Notes under the pieces: generated by a model
Databases searched by the model: none
Seen by the model: the letters and a program-made list of their open reading frames with translations, nothing else
What the model was told of the DNA's origin: nothing
Shown here: in pieces, positions 6,623-13,549 of the stretch
Position numbering within the stretch: the first letter of the stretch is position 1
How the letters are laid out: every line of letters starts with the position of its first letter
DNA from: Brevibacillus_F sp035644815
Lineage (GTDB): Bacteria > Bacillota > Bacilli > Brevibacillales > Brevibacillaceae
NCBI GenBank assembly: GCA_035644815.1
Contig: DASQNU010000273.1
Span: 1-17,036 of the forward strand
DNA length: 17,036 nt
Reading direction: 5' to 3'
Translations under genes and position numbers: made by a program

Positions 6623-6832
6623 CTAGGTTTTGGCTTCCGTTCCCTTTCCTTGCTTCGCCTGAAACTTTGGCAGGAGTACCAAGATGGTCAAGGCAAAAAG
6701 TACGCCCATCAGTCCGAATTCAATCCCGGGTTCAATGATCAAGAGGAGCTGGCCAGAAAGAACCGGACCGGTTGCCATTCCGCTGTCAAAAAAAGAAATT
6801 CGAAAAAATGTTAACTTGTGAACAAAAAAGGC
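6623..6832 (-). pseudogene. Remnant of the C-terminal end of an MFS transporter
   Basis: On the minus strand a 69-codon frame with no start codon, opened by a stop at 6833-6835, reads ISFFDSGMATGPVLSGQLL, then a hydrophobic segment (GLMGVLFALTILVLLP) and a polar tail ending in a TAG. This matches the last two membrane helices of MFS drug exporters, where a Gly-rich 'D-x-G-x-x-x-G-P-x-x-x-G' helix 11 is typical. No other part of the transporter is visible upstream on that strand, so the gene is a decayed end piece. The frame on the plus strand over the same bases is a shadow. If right, an efflux gene was once beside the predicted macrolide esterase. Confidence 0.5.
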
Positions 6833-6938
6833 TCAAAAATGAAGGGTGAAAAACGCATTCATGTTGACAACTGCTTCAGCGGGCAACATACATGCATGAT
6901 TAGAAGAAAGATTTGCAATAATGGTAATCTCCCACGAG

Positions 6939-6944
6939 TATAAT
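6939..6944 (+). promoter_or_regulatory. -10 element of a probable promoter for the DoxX-like gene
   Basis: A perfect TATAAT lies about 30 bases before the TTG start. The -35 box is unclear: TTGCAA at 6913-6918 is 20 bases away, longer than usual. Confidence 0.4.
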
Positions 6945-6976
6945 GTAAGTACTGATGCTATAAGGAGGTGCTTCCT

Positions 6977-7372
6977 TTGCTGCTGTTACGCTTACATATT
7001 CCCCGGATAGTGCTTGGCCTAATTTTCTTATGCGCGGGAGGTAACGGGTGGATCGTGATTCTTGGATTTCCGCCGATTTTTCCAACGAGCCCGCAGGCAA
7101 TGGAATTATTGACGGGGTATTTGTTAGTCTTGGAAAAAACAACGGAAGTGCTGGCAGGGCTTCTGCTCCTCGCAAACCGGTTTATTCCGGCGACGCTGGC
7201 AGTTCTCGCTCCGATCGTTGTCAATATTTTGCTGTTTCATCTGTTTGTCGATCCTGCTCTACTCCTTCTCGCGTTGCTTGTCTTCTTGCCGGAGGTCTAT
7301 TTATTATGGGTGTTTCGGAACTCCTTCAGAAGCTTGTTGACAATGAAAGCTGAATCGGATTTGGAAGGTTGA
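6977..7372 (+). CDS. DoxX-like family membrane protein
   Basis: A 131-residue, very hydrophobic protein with about four membrane segments and the LLANRFIPATLAVLAPIVVN then LLFHLFVDP pattern typical of DoxX-like proteins. Their function is poorly defined; some are tied to thiol or redox homeostasis. A GTG at 6968 in the same frame overlaps the ribosome binding site AAGGAGG (6962-6968), so it cannot serve as the start; TTG at 6977, eight bases after that site, is preferred. It stands alone between the transporter remnant and the regulator, with its own terminator. Confidence 0.72.
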   Translation: MLLLRLHIPRIVLGLIFLCAGGNGWIVILGFPPIFPTSPQAMELLTGYLLVLEKTTEVLAGLLLLANRFIPATLAVLAPIVVNILLFHLFVDPALLLLALLVFLPEVYLLWVFRNSFRSLLTMKAESDLEG

Positions 7373-7401
7373 AGGTTTGCGGAAGTTGAATAGAAGGAGA
7401 G

Positions 7402-7433
7402 AGAAGCAGCCCTAGCAAGCTGCTTTTCTTTTT
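7402..7433 (+). terminator. Intrinsic terminator after the DoxX-like gene
   Basis: AAGCAGC (7404-7410) pairs with GCTGCTT (7419-7425), followed by a T-rich tail (TTTCTTTTTC). Confidence 0.75.
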
Positions 7434-7497
7434 CATGCAAACTGGTGAAATATGCTACCATGGAAGGAAAGAAGCTGGTAGAAAAGTCGTAATGTCA

Positions 7498-7527
7498 TTG
7501 AGCAACTGCCAAGCGAAGCGGCATAAT
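7498..7527 (+). promoter_or_regulatory. Sigma-A promoter for the regulator gene
   Basis: TTGAGC (7498-7503), an 18-base spacer and CATAAT (7522-7527). The predicted start near 7534 leaves a leader of about 26 bases that still includes the ribosome binding site. Confidence 0.5.
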
Positions 7528-7559
7528 CAGGTGTCTCTCAAAAAGGAGCATTGGTAAGG

Positions 7560-8855
7560 ATGCATAGAATTGGAGTCGTTGGACCACTTCCATCGATCAA
7601 CCGCATATTAGAGGTGTCCAATGAATTTGAGCATGAAATCGACTTCTATCCTTTTTCCTATGAAGACCCGCGGGAAGTAAAGGAGATCGTGAAGAGTCAA
7701 GGAAGTAAAGTGAATGGCTGGTTTTTTTCCGGTCCCATTCCTTTCATGATGGCCAAACAAGTCTTTGGTGCAGATGCCAGTTATATCTATTGCCCTACTA
7801 CAGGAGCGAGTCTCTATAAGTGCCTGTTGCAACTGATCAATGACCAAAAACAGCCGCTAGAAGCCATTTCCATCGATATGATTCGCTCGGAGAATGTACA
7901 GGAATCGCTAATCGAGCTGGGGATCCCCATCCCGAATCACTATGTGAAAGATTTCGGCGAGGAGTATGATTTGCGTGAGCTTCAGCAATTTCATTTACAG
8001 CTTTGGAAGGAAGGGAAGACACAAGGTGCCTTGACCTGTCTGTATGGCGTGCAAAAAGCGTTGGAACAGGAAGGGATGCCTGTCTACCGGATCCAGATGA
8101 CCAAGATGGAAATCAGGCAGACTATGAAGATATTAATAGAAAAGGTCAGGAGTTCATACTTCAAGGATACGCAAATTGGCGTGGAAATTATTGAAGTCGA
8201 TCAGTTTGATCAGATTGCCCAAAAGTCGACAGTGCGCTATTACCTGAAACATATGGAATTGCGAATGAAGCAGGCGTTGTTGCTTCTCTGTGAAAAAATA
8301 GACGGATCGTTGATGGAGAATGGGAATGGACGCTACCAGATTTTCAGCACGCGGGGTGCGATTGAACGGGAATATGAGATGCTCTATCATACCGTCCAGC
8401 AGCTTTCTCTGGAGATTGAGGCACCGGTTTCAGTAGGGATCGGTTTTGGTGAGACGGCGTTCTCAGCGGAAATGCATGCACGCAAAGCCATTCAGCATGC
8501 AAACGAAAGCGCCGAGGGCGGCATTGTCGTGGTTGAGGATGATGGTATGCTCATTGAATCTCCTGGACAAAAAGAGGAATTAGCTTACCATTTCCGTTCT
8601 GATGACAAAGAATTGCTAGATCACTTGAACAAGGCAAACATCAGCGTGAAAACTTACAAACGTATCGAAGCGTTAGTTGCACGCATGGGCTGGGACGGTT
8701 TTACCACCTCCGATCTAGCTGTCCATTTGTCCATGACGATCCGGAACGCGCAAAGAATCATGGGAAGACTTTGCGATGTAGACCTGGCGGAGATGAAAGG
8801 GGAAGAGCTACATTCAACACGGGGGAGACCGAGTAAAATTTATCGATTAAAATGA
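7560..8855 (+). CDS. Transcriptional regulator with sensor-like N-terminus, cyclase-like middle and C-terminal winged helix
   Basis: A 431-residue soluble protein. Residues 1-170 (IGVVGPLPSINRIL, NGWFFSGPIPFMMAK, YIYCPTTGASLYK) look like an alpha/beta ligand-sensing region of PrpR-N or periplasmic-binding-protein type. Residues 225-335 contain RYQIFSTRGAIE and VSVGIGFGETAFSAEMHARKA, a pattern like GGDEF/cyclase-fold domains but without a GGDEF signature, so probably used for binding rather than catalysis. Residues 365-430 form a winged helix ending RGRPSKIYRL. The ATG at 7560 is preferred over TTG at 7551, which is only two bases from GGAG. It is followed by its own terminator and then the abgTAB operon, which makes it the likely regulator of that operon, replacing the LysR-type AbgR of E. 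coli. I do not know a named family for it. Confidence 0.6.
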   Translation: MHRIGVVGPLPSINRILEVSNEFEHEIDFYPFSYEDPREVKEIVKSQGSKVNGWFFSGPIPFMMAKQVFGADASYIYCPTTGASLYKCLLQLINDQKQPLEAISIDMIRSENVQESLIELGIPIPNHYVKDFGEEYDLRELQQFHLQLWKEGKTQGALTCLYGVQKALEQEGMPVYRIQMTKMEIRQTMKILIEKVRSSYFKDTQIGVEIIEVDQFDQIAQKSTVRYYLKHMELRMKQALLLLCEKIDGSLMENGNGRYQIFSTRGAIEREYEMLYHTVQQLSLEIEAPVSVGIGFGETAFSAEMHARKAIQHANESAEGGIVVVEDDGMLIESPGQKEELAYHFRSDDKELLDHLNKANISVKTYKRIEALVARMGWDGFTTSDLAVHLSMTIRNAQRIMGRLCDVDLAEMKGEELHSTRGRPSKIYRLK

Positions 8856-8857
8856 TG

Positions 8858-8887
8858 AGAGACATCCACATTGGGTGTCTTTTTTTA
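8858..8887 (+). terminator. Intrinsic terminator after the regulator gene
   Basis: AGACATCC (8860-8867) pairs with GGGTGTCT (8873-8880), with one G-T pair, followed by six T. It separates the regulator from abgT. Confidence 0.85.
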
Positions 8888-8950
8888 TGGGTGTGAACGT
8901 TTTGAAAGAATTACCTGTCATTTCTTTGTCAGAATATTTAACATTTTGAA

Positions 8951-8979
8951 TTAAAAATTGAAAATTCGTCCAATATAAT
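8951..8979 (+). promoter_or_regulatory. Sigma-A promoter of the abgTAB operon
   Basis: TTAAAA (8951-8956), a 17-base spacer and a perfect TATAAT (8974-8979), in a very AT-rich 90-base stretch. The predicted start is near 8986, about 40 bases before the abgT ATG. Confidence 0.5.
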
Positions 8980-8998
8980 GAATTTAACGAAAATTTCG
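8960..8998. promoter_or_regulatory. Candidate operator pair around the abgT -10 element
   Basis: CGAAAATTTCG (8988-8998) is a perfect palindrome around a central base, placed at the predicted transcription start. A related GAAAATTCG (8960-8968) lies in the spacer, about 29 bases away, near three helical turns. This arrangement suits a repressor; the regulator encoded just upstream is the obvious candidate. AT-rich sequence makes chance likeness possible. Confidence 0.35.
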
Positions 8999-9025
8999 CT
9001 ATATATTCTATAAAGGGGGGTACAT

Positions 9026-10555
9026 ATGGCAAATCAAGTAGAAGTGGTGACGAAGGAAACGCTGCAGCTTGAGCAAAAAGGCATCTTGAAGTGGATTGAG
9101 AAAGTGGGGAACAAACTCCCACACCCATTCATGCTATTCCTTTATTTATGCATCGCTACCATTCTGATTTCTGTTCTCCTGAATGGGATGTCTGTCATTC
9201 ACCCTGGAGAAGGAAAAGCGATTGCAGTAAAGAGTCTACTTACGCAAGAAGGCATTCATTGGATGCTTACCAGCACACTGAAAAACTTTACCGATTTCCC
9301 CGCCTTAGGGTTGGTATTGGGCATGGTGCTAGGGATCGGCTTGGCTGAGCGGGTGGGATTGCTCGAGGCTGTCCTGCGCAAGATGATGGTCAATGTTCCG
9401 AAAAGGATGCTCAGCATCACGGTCGTGTTTGTCGGCGTCCTCGGGAATTTGGCGTCTGATGCGGCTTTCATTATTCTTCCGCCAATTGGAGCCCTCCTTT
9501 TCTTAGCGGCAGGACGCCATCCCATTGCAGGCTTTGCAGCAGCATCAGCAGGTGTCGGCTCTGGATTTACGGCTAATCTGTTCATCGCAGGTACGGACGC
9601 CCTTTTATCCGGCATTTCGACCCAAGTAGCCAAAACCGTTGATCCGAATATGGTAGTTACCCCCGTTGACAACTGGTATTTCATGGCGGCTTCCGTATTC
9701 GTGCTAGCGGCGATTGGCGCCTGGATTACCGATAAGATCATTGAGCCGCGTCTGGGCGAATATACGGGTCCTGGCGCCTCGACCCAGGTTGCGCTGACTG
9801 ATTTAGAGAACAAAGGGCTAAAAGTGGCCGGAATCGTAGCGCTCCTGTATATCGGCATTGTTGCGTTGCTCGTTGTTCCGGAGGGCGCACTGCTTCGCGA
9901 TCCGAAGACGGGAGCCATTTTGACATCCCCGTTCATAAAGGGAATCATCCCGATTATCCTGCTGTTCTTTATTTCAGTAGCGGTAGCTTACGGGATCAAA
10001 GTCGGCCGGATCAAAAACCAGACGGACGTGCCGAGATTAATGGGTGAGTCCATTAAGGAAATGTCCGGATTTATCGTTCTGGTATTTGTCATCGCACAGT
10101 TTATCGCCTATTTTAACTGGAGCAACCTAGGCATTTTCATGGCGGTAAAAGGTGCTGATTTCCTGGAAAGCATCAATCTGACCGGCTTGCCGGTGCTCAT
10201 TGCCTTTTCCTTGTTGACGATCGTGGTCAGTCTGTTCATTTCGAGCGGTTCGGCATTATGGGCGCTCTTGGCACCTGTTTTTATTCCCATGCTGATGATC
10301 CTGGATTTTCATCCGGCCTTCATTCAAGTCGCCTACCGTATTGCGGATTCGGCTACCAATACCATTACTCCGATGAATCCGTATCTTCCGATGATGTTAG
10401 CTTATTATCAGCAGTATAAAAAAGATTCCGGTATGGGTACGGTCATTTCCACCATGATGCCGTACGTGATCGCGTTTTATGCGGTATGGATCGTCATGAT
10501 GGTGATATGGTACTACATGGGTTTGCCGATTGGCCCGGGGATAACCGCCAGATGA
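9026..10555 (+). CDS. abgT: AbgT family transporter (p-aminobenzoyl-glutamate uptake)
   Basis: A 509-residue integral membrane protein, the usual AbgT length (E. coli AbgT is about 510). After a polar N-terminus (KWIEKVGNKLPHPFMLFLYL) it shows many hydrophobic segments, with the conserved blocks GNLASDAAFIILPPIGALLF, AAASAGVGSGFTANLFIAGTD, SSGSALWALLAPVFIPM and TNTITPMNPYLPMM. These belong to the two re-entrant, symmetry-related transport sites. AAAGGGGGG precedes the ATG by five bases. Some AbgT proteins export antimetabolites such as sulfonamides, but the two linked amidohydrolase genes favour uptake of p-aminobenzoyl-glutamate or a related N-acyl amino acid. Confidence 0.92.
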   Translation: MANQVEVVTKETLQLEQKGILKWIEKVGNKLPHPFMLFLYLCIATILISVLLNGMSVIHPGEGKAIAVKSLLTQEGIHWMLTSTLKNFTDFPALGLVLGMVLGIGLAERVGLLEAVLRKMMVNVPKRMLSITVVFVGVLGNLASDAAFIILPPIGALLFLAAGRHPIAGFAAASAGVGSGFTANLFIAGTDALLSGISTQVAKTVDPNMVVTPVDNWYFMAASVFVLAAIGAWITDKIIEPRLGEYTGPGASTQVALTDLENKGLKVAGIVALLYIGIVALLVVPEGALLRDPKTGAILTSPFIKGIIPIILLFFISVAVAYGIKVGRIKNQTDVPRLMGESIKEMSGFIVLVFVIAQFIAYFNWSNLGIFMAVKGADFLESINLTGLPVLIAFSLLTIVVSLFISSGSALWALLAPVFIPMLMILDFHPAFIQVAYRIADSATNTITPMNPYLPMMLAYYQQYKKDSGMGTVISTMMPYVIAFYAVWIVMMVIWYYMGLPIGPGITAR

Positions 10556-10580
10556 CATATGGATAAGGAGTTGAAACACG

Positions 10581-11831
10581 ATGGATGTCGTTGCACTCAG
10601 AAGAGATTTTCACAAGCATCCCGAGGTTGGTTTTACCGAATTTCGGACAGCAGCAAAAGTAGTAGAAATCCTGACTTCGCTTGGATATGAAGTCATTTAC
10701 GGACAGGATGCGCTGGATGGTGAATCGAGACGCGGATTGCCGTCGGAGCAACAGCTTGAAGATGCCTATCTCAGGGCGCTGCAGGATGGGGCAAACCCGG
10801 AAATCGTCGGAAAAATGAGAGGCGGCTATACAGCCGTGATCGGTGTTTTAAAGGGGAATCAAGCGGGCCCAACGACAGCTTTTCGTTTTGATATGGATGC
10901 GTTGCCGATTGAAGAGAGTGAAGATTCAGACCACTATCCGCATAAAGAAGGCTTTCGCTCCCGCTATAAGGGAAATATGCACTCGTGCGCCCATGATGCC
11001 CACACCGCAATCGGTCTGGGACTAGCCGAAAAGCTGGCAGACAAACAGTTTGCGGGTACGATCAAGCTGATTTTTCAGCCTGCGGAGGAAGGGGTTCGCG
11101 GCGCATATGCCATTGTGCAGAAAGGGCTTTTGGATGATGTGGATGAAATGTATTGCCTCCACCTAGGAGCCGGTGTTCCCTTGGGGGAAATTCACGGAGG
11201 GGCGGCAGGCTTCCTAGCCAGTACCAAAATGGCTGTTCATTTTCATGGTGTATCCGCACATGCGGGAGCTTCGCCGGAAATGGGCCGAAATGCCCTGCTG
11301 GGAGCCGCAACCGCACTGCTGAACATCCATGCGATCCCTCGCTTCAGCACAGGCTCCACCCGGATAAACGTGGGGGTATTGGAAGGTGGGACGGCTGCGA
11401 ATATCATTCCTTCTTCTGCCAAAATGATCCTGGAGACACGATCCGTATCGGAAGAAACGAATCATGAATTAGAGAACCGCGTAAGGAATATCATCGCACA
11501 CAGTGCAGCCATGCATGAGCTCTCGTATAACATCGAAGTGATTGGCGCGGCGATCCCGATCTCATGCGATCAGGAGCTGGTTGAATTGGTGTTGGAGGAG
11601 GCTAGGCAGATCGAAGGCTTCACTTCCTTTAAAGCGATGGAAGCAAGCTCGATGGGAAGCGAAGATGCAAGCTACATGATCCGACGAGTGCAGGAGCGTG
11701 GTGGAAAAGGCACGTACATGATTATTGGGACGGATCTTCCTGCACCCCACCACCATCCCAAATTTGACATCCAGGAAGAGGTTCTGCCGCTGAGCGTGAA
11801 ACTTTTGGAGCGGATTGCCAGAAGAATGTAA
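10581..11831 (+). CDS. abgA: M20 amidohydrolase, p-aminobenzoyl-glutamate hydrolase subunit A-like
   Basis: A 416-residue cytoplasmic M20-family metalloamidase. Metal-site and catalytic landmarks are present: Asp104-Met-Asp106 in FRFDMDALP, CAHDAH at 136-141, PAEEG at 167-171 with the catalytic glutamate, and HHHPKFDI near the C-terminus. A dimerisation domain (HFHGVSAHAGASPEMGRNAL) sits in the middle. In E. coli AbgA and AbgB form a heteromer that splits the folate breakdown product p-aminobenzoyl-glutamate into p-aminobenzoate and glutamate. TAAGGAG lies ten bases before the ATG. It starts 25 bases after abgT and is followed 23 bases later by a second M20 gene, so the three form one operon. 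Another N-acyl amino acid could be the true substrate. Confidence 0.85.
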   Translation: MDVVALRRDFHKHPEVGFTEFRTAAKVVEILTSLGYEVIYGQDALDGESRRGLPSEQQLEDAYLRALQDGANPEIVGKMRGGYTAVIGVLKGNQAGPTTAFRFDMDALPIEESEDSDHYPHKEGFRSRYKGNMHSCAHDAHTAIGLGLAEKLADKQFAGTIKLIFQPAEEGVRGAYAIVQKGLLDDVDEMYCLHLGAGVPLGEIHGGAAGFLASTKMAVHFHGVSAHAGASPEMGRNALLGAATALLNIHAIPRFSTGSTRINVGVLEGGTAANIIPSSAKMILETRSVSEETNHELENRVRNIIAHSAAMHELSYNIEVIGAAIPISCDQELVELVLEEARQIEGFTSFKAMEASSMGSEDASYMIRRVQERGGKGTYMIIGTDLPAPHHHPKFDIQEEVLPLSVKLLERIARRM

Positions 11832-11854
11832 GGAAAGGGGGAGGACGCTGACAC

Positions 11855-13258
11855 ATGGGTGATTTACAAAAATTATCTGCGATCATTGAACGAAAAAGAG
11901 AGCTCTTTATTCAAGTGAGCGATCGGATATGGGAATATGCAGAAACGCGTTTTGAAGAATATCAGTCAGCCGAGCTGCTGTGCCAAACACTGGAGGGGGA
12001 AGGCTTTCAAGTAGAGAGACATGTTGGCGGGATCGAAACGGCTTTTATCGGCCGCTATGGCAGCGGGAAGCCAGTGGTGGCATTCCTTGGGGAGTTCGAT
12101 GCACTGTCCGGATTGAGCCAAGAAAAGGGAGTCGCAGAAGAAATCCCGCTCATCCCGGGGGGGAACGGACACGGATGCGGACATAATCTGCTCGGAACCG
12201 GGTCGTTGGCAGCAGCGGTTGCGCTGAAAACGTACATGGCTGAGCATAACCTCCCAGGCACGATCCTCTATTATGGCTGCCCAGGCGAAGAAGGCGGATC
12301 CGGAAAAACATTCATGGCCCGTGAAGGCTTGTTCGAAGCGATAGATTTTGCTCTGTGCTGGCATCCGATGGACTTCAACAGCGTATTGTCGGTGAACACG
12401 CTGGCCAATTTTCAGGTCTACTATAAATTCAAAGGAAAAAGCTCGCATGCTGCGGGAAGCCCTCACCTCGGACGCAGCGCGTTGGATGCAGTGGAATTGA
12501 TGAACATTGGCGTCAACTACTTGCGGGAGCATATCATCCAAGAAGCGAGAGTCCACTATGCCGTGACGAATGCAGGAGGCATCTCGCCGAATGTGGTTCA
12601 GGCCAATGCAGAAGTTCTGTATCTGATACGAGCGCCAGAGGTCGTACAGGTAGAAGAAATTTATGCGAGAGTGTGCGATATCGCCAGGGGAGCTGCGCTG
12701 ATGACCGGGACGCAAGTGGAGATCGTGTTTGATAAAGCATGCTCCAACCTGGTCCCTAACCGCGTGTTGGAAACCGCCATGCAAAAAGCTTTCTCGGAAC
12801 TGGGGGTTCCCGTTCATGAGGAGGAGGAGCTGGAGCTGGCGGGTCAGGTGCAGGCCACCCTGACCGAGCAGGATATCCAAAATACGACGAGGATGTTTCC
12901 CGGGTTAAAGAATAAAGCGCTGGCCGATCAGCTGAATCCTTATAAAGGAACATGGCCTCTTTGTGGTTCCACCGATGTTGGCGATGTAAGCTGGATCGCC
13001 CCTACCGCCCAATGTACGACTGCGTGCTTTGCCGTAGGCTCTCCAGCCCACTCCTGGCAGTGGGTAACGCTGGGCGCCACATCGATTGCCCACAAAGGAA
13101 TGCTGCATGCGGGAAAAGTAATGGCGGCCACTGCCTTGGAAATGCTGGAACATCCGGAGCTCATCGAGCAGGCGAAGGCGGAGCTGAAAGAACGCTTAGG
13201 CGGGAGAACCTACGTATGTCCGATTCCTGAAGGAGTGCGGGCATCCGCGCGAAAGTGA
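11855..13258 (+). CDS. abgB: M20 amidohydrolase, p-aminobenzoyl-glutamate hydrolase subunit B-like
   Basis: A 467-residue protein close to the length of E. coli AbgB (about 480). Landmarks are FLGEFDALSGL (77-87), GHGCGHNLLG with His106, Cys108 and His110, GCPGEEGGSGK with Glu145-Glu146, and a dimerisation-domain loop KGKSSHAAGSPHLGRSALDA. The C-terminal block GSTDVGDVSWIAPTAQ and AHSWQW is typical of AbgB-type proteins. GGGGGAGG precedes the ATG by about ten bases. It is the last gene of abgT-abgA-abgB, an order that differs from E. coli abgABT. A strong terminator follows. Indole-acetamide-type hydrolases of the same family are an alternative, but the paired A and B genes with abgT make this the best reading. 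Confidence 0.85.
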   Translation: MGDLQKLSAIIERKRELFIQVSDRIWEYAETRFEEYQSAELLCQTLEGEGFQVERHVGGIETAFIGRYGSGKPVVAFLGEFDALSGLSQEKGVAEEIPLIPGGNGHGCGHNLLGTGSLAAAVALKTYMAEHNLPGTILYYGCPGEEGGSGKTFMAREGLFEAIDFALCWHPMDFNSVLSVNTLANFQVYYKFKGKSSHAAGSPHLGRSALDAVELMNIGVNYLREHIIQEARVHYAVTNAGGISPNVVQANAEVLYLIRAPEVVQVEEIYARVCDIARGAALMTGTQVEIVFDKACSNLVPNRVLETAMQKAFSELGVPVHEEEELELAGQVQATLTEQDIQNTTRMFPGLKNKALADQLNPYKGTWPLCGSTDVGDVSWIAPTAQCTTACFAVGSPAHSWQWVTLGATSIAHKGMLHAGKVMAATALEMLEHPELIEQAKAELKERLGGRTYVCPIPEGVRASARK

Positions 13259-13292
13259 TTATACCCCTGCGTACAAAGGGAAATATCGTTAT

Positions 13293-13342
13293 TAAACGGA
13301 GAAGGAGAACAATGGAAGATTGACTCACTTCTCCGTTTTTTG
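13293..13342 (+). terminator. Intrinsic terminator of the abg operon
   Basis: AAACGGAGAAG (13294-13304) pairs with CTTCTCCGTTT (13328-13338), an 11-base stem followed by T. The loop is long (23 bases) but the stem is perfect. Confidence 0.85.
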
Positions 13343-13377
13343 TACAGATCACGAATGAGAAGACAGAGAGAATATTC

Positions 13378-13406
13378 TTGAAATGAGGGGAAGAGAAGTA
13401 TAGAAT
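13378..13406 (+). promoter_or_regulatory. Sigma-A promoter of the araAB operon
   Basis: TTGAAA (13378-13383), a 17-base spacer and TAGAAT (13401-13406). The predicted start is near 13413, immediately before an AraR palindrome, so repressor binding would block the promoter region. Confidence 0.7.
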
Positions 13407-13417
13407 AAAAATGAAAG

Positions 13418-13429
13418 TTGTACGTACAA
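13418..13429. promoter_or_regulatory. AraR operator upstream of araA
   Basis: TTGTACGTACAA is a perfect 12-base palindrome matching the core of the known Bacillus AraR operator, placed just after the predicted transcription start. Release by L-arabinose would allow expression. Confidence 0.8.
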
Positions 13430-13500
13430 TTCAAAATGTGCAGATATGCGTAAGCAATAAGTTAATTGATTTTCAGAAGATCCCACAGCTGAACTTATCC

Positions 13501-13521
13501 GTACAAGTTATTCGCGTACAA
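13501..13521. promoter_or_regulatory. Two AraR half-sites in the araA leader
   Basis: GTACAA occurs at 13501-13506 and again at 13516-13521, in the same direction and 15 bases apart, between the main operator and the araA start. They may help AraR bind cooperatively, as two sites do in the B. subtilis ara operon, but spacing and orientation differ from a standard palindrome. Confidence 0.4.
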
Positions 13522-13549
13522 CCATTCAGCCAAAAGAGGAGGATGAGCC

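Noticed and set aside
6593..6814. 73-codon plus-strand frame in the gap after the esterase
   Set aside because: No ribosome binding site and low-complexity polar sequence; the opposite strand of the same bases reads as an MFS transporter end, which explains it better.
8892..8905. TGTGAACGTTTTGA as a CcpA catabolite-repression site upstream of abgT
   Set aside because: It resembles the cre consensus but misses two of its fixed positions and lies well upstream of the predicted promoter; too weak to claim.
9256..9948. 230-codon open frame on the minus strand
   Set aside because: Antisense to abgT; the Pro/Ser/Thr/Ala-rich translation is typical of the reverse of a membrane protein gene.
11966..12880. 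304-codon open frame on the minus strand
   Set aside because: Antisense to abgB, no ribosome binding site context or recognisable domain; a shadow of codon bias.
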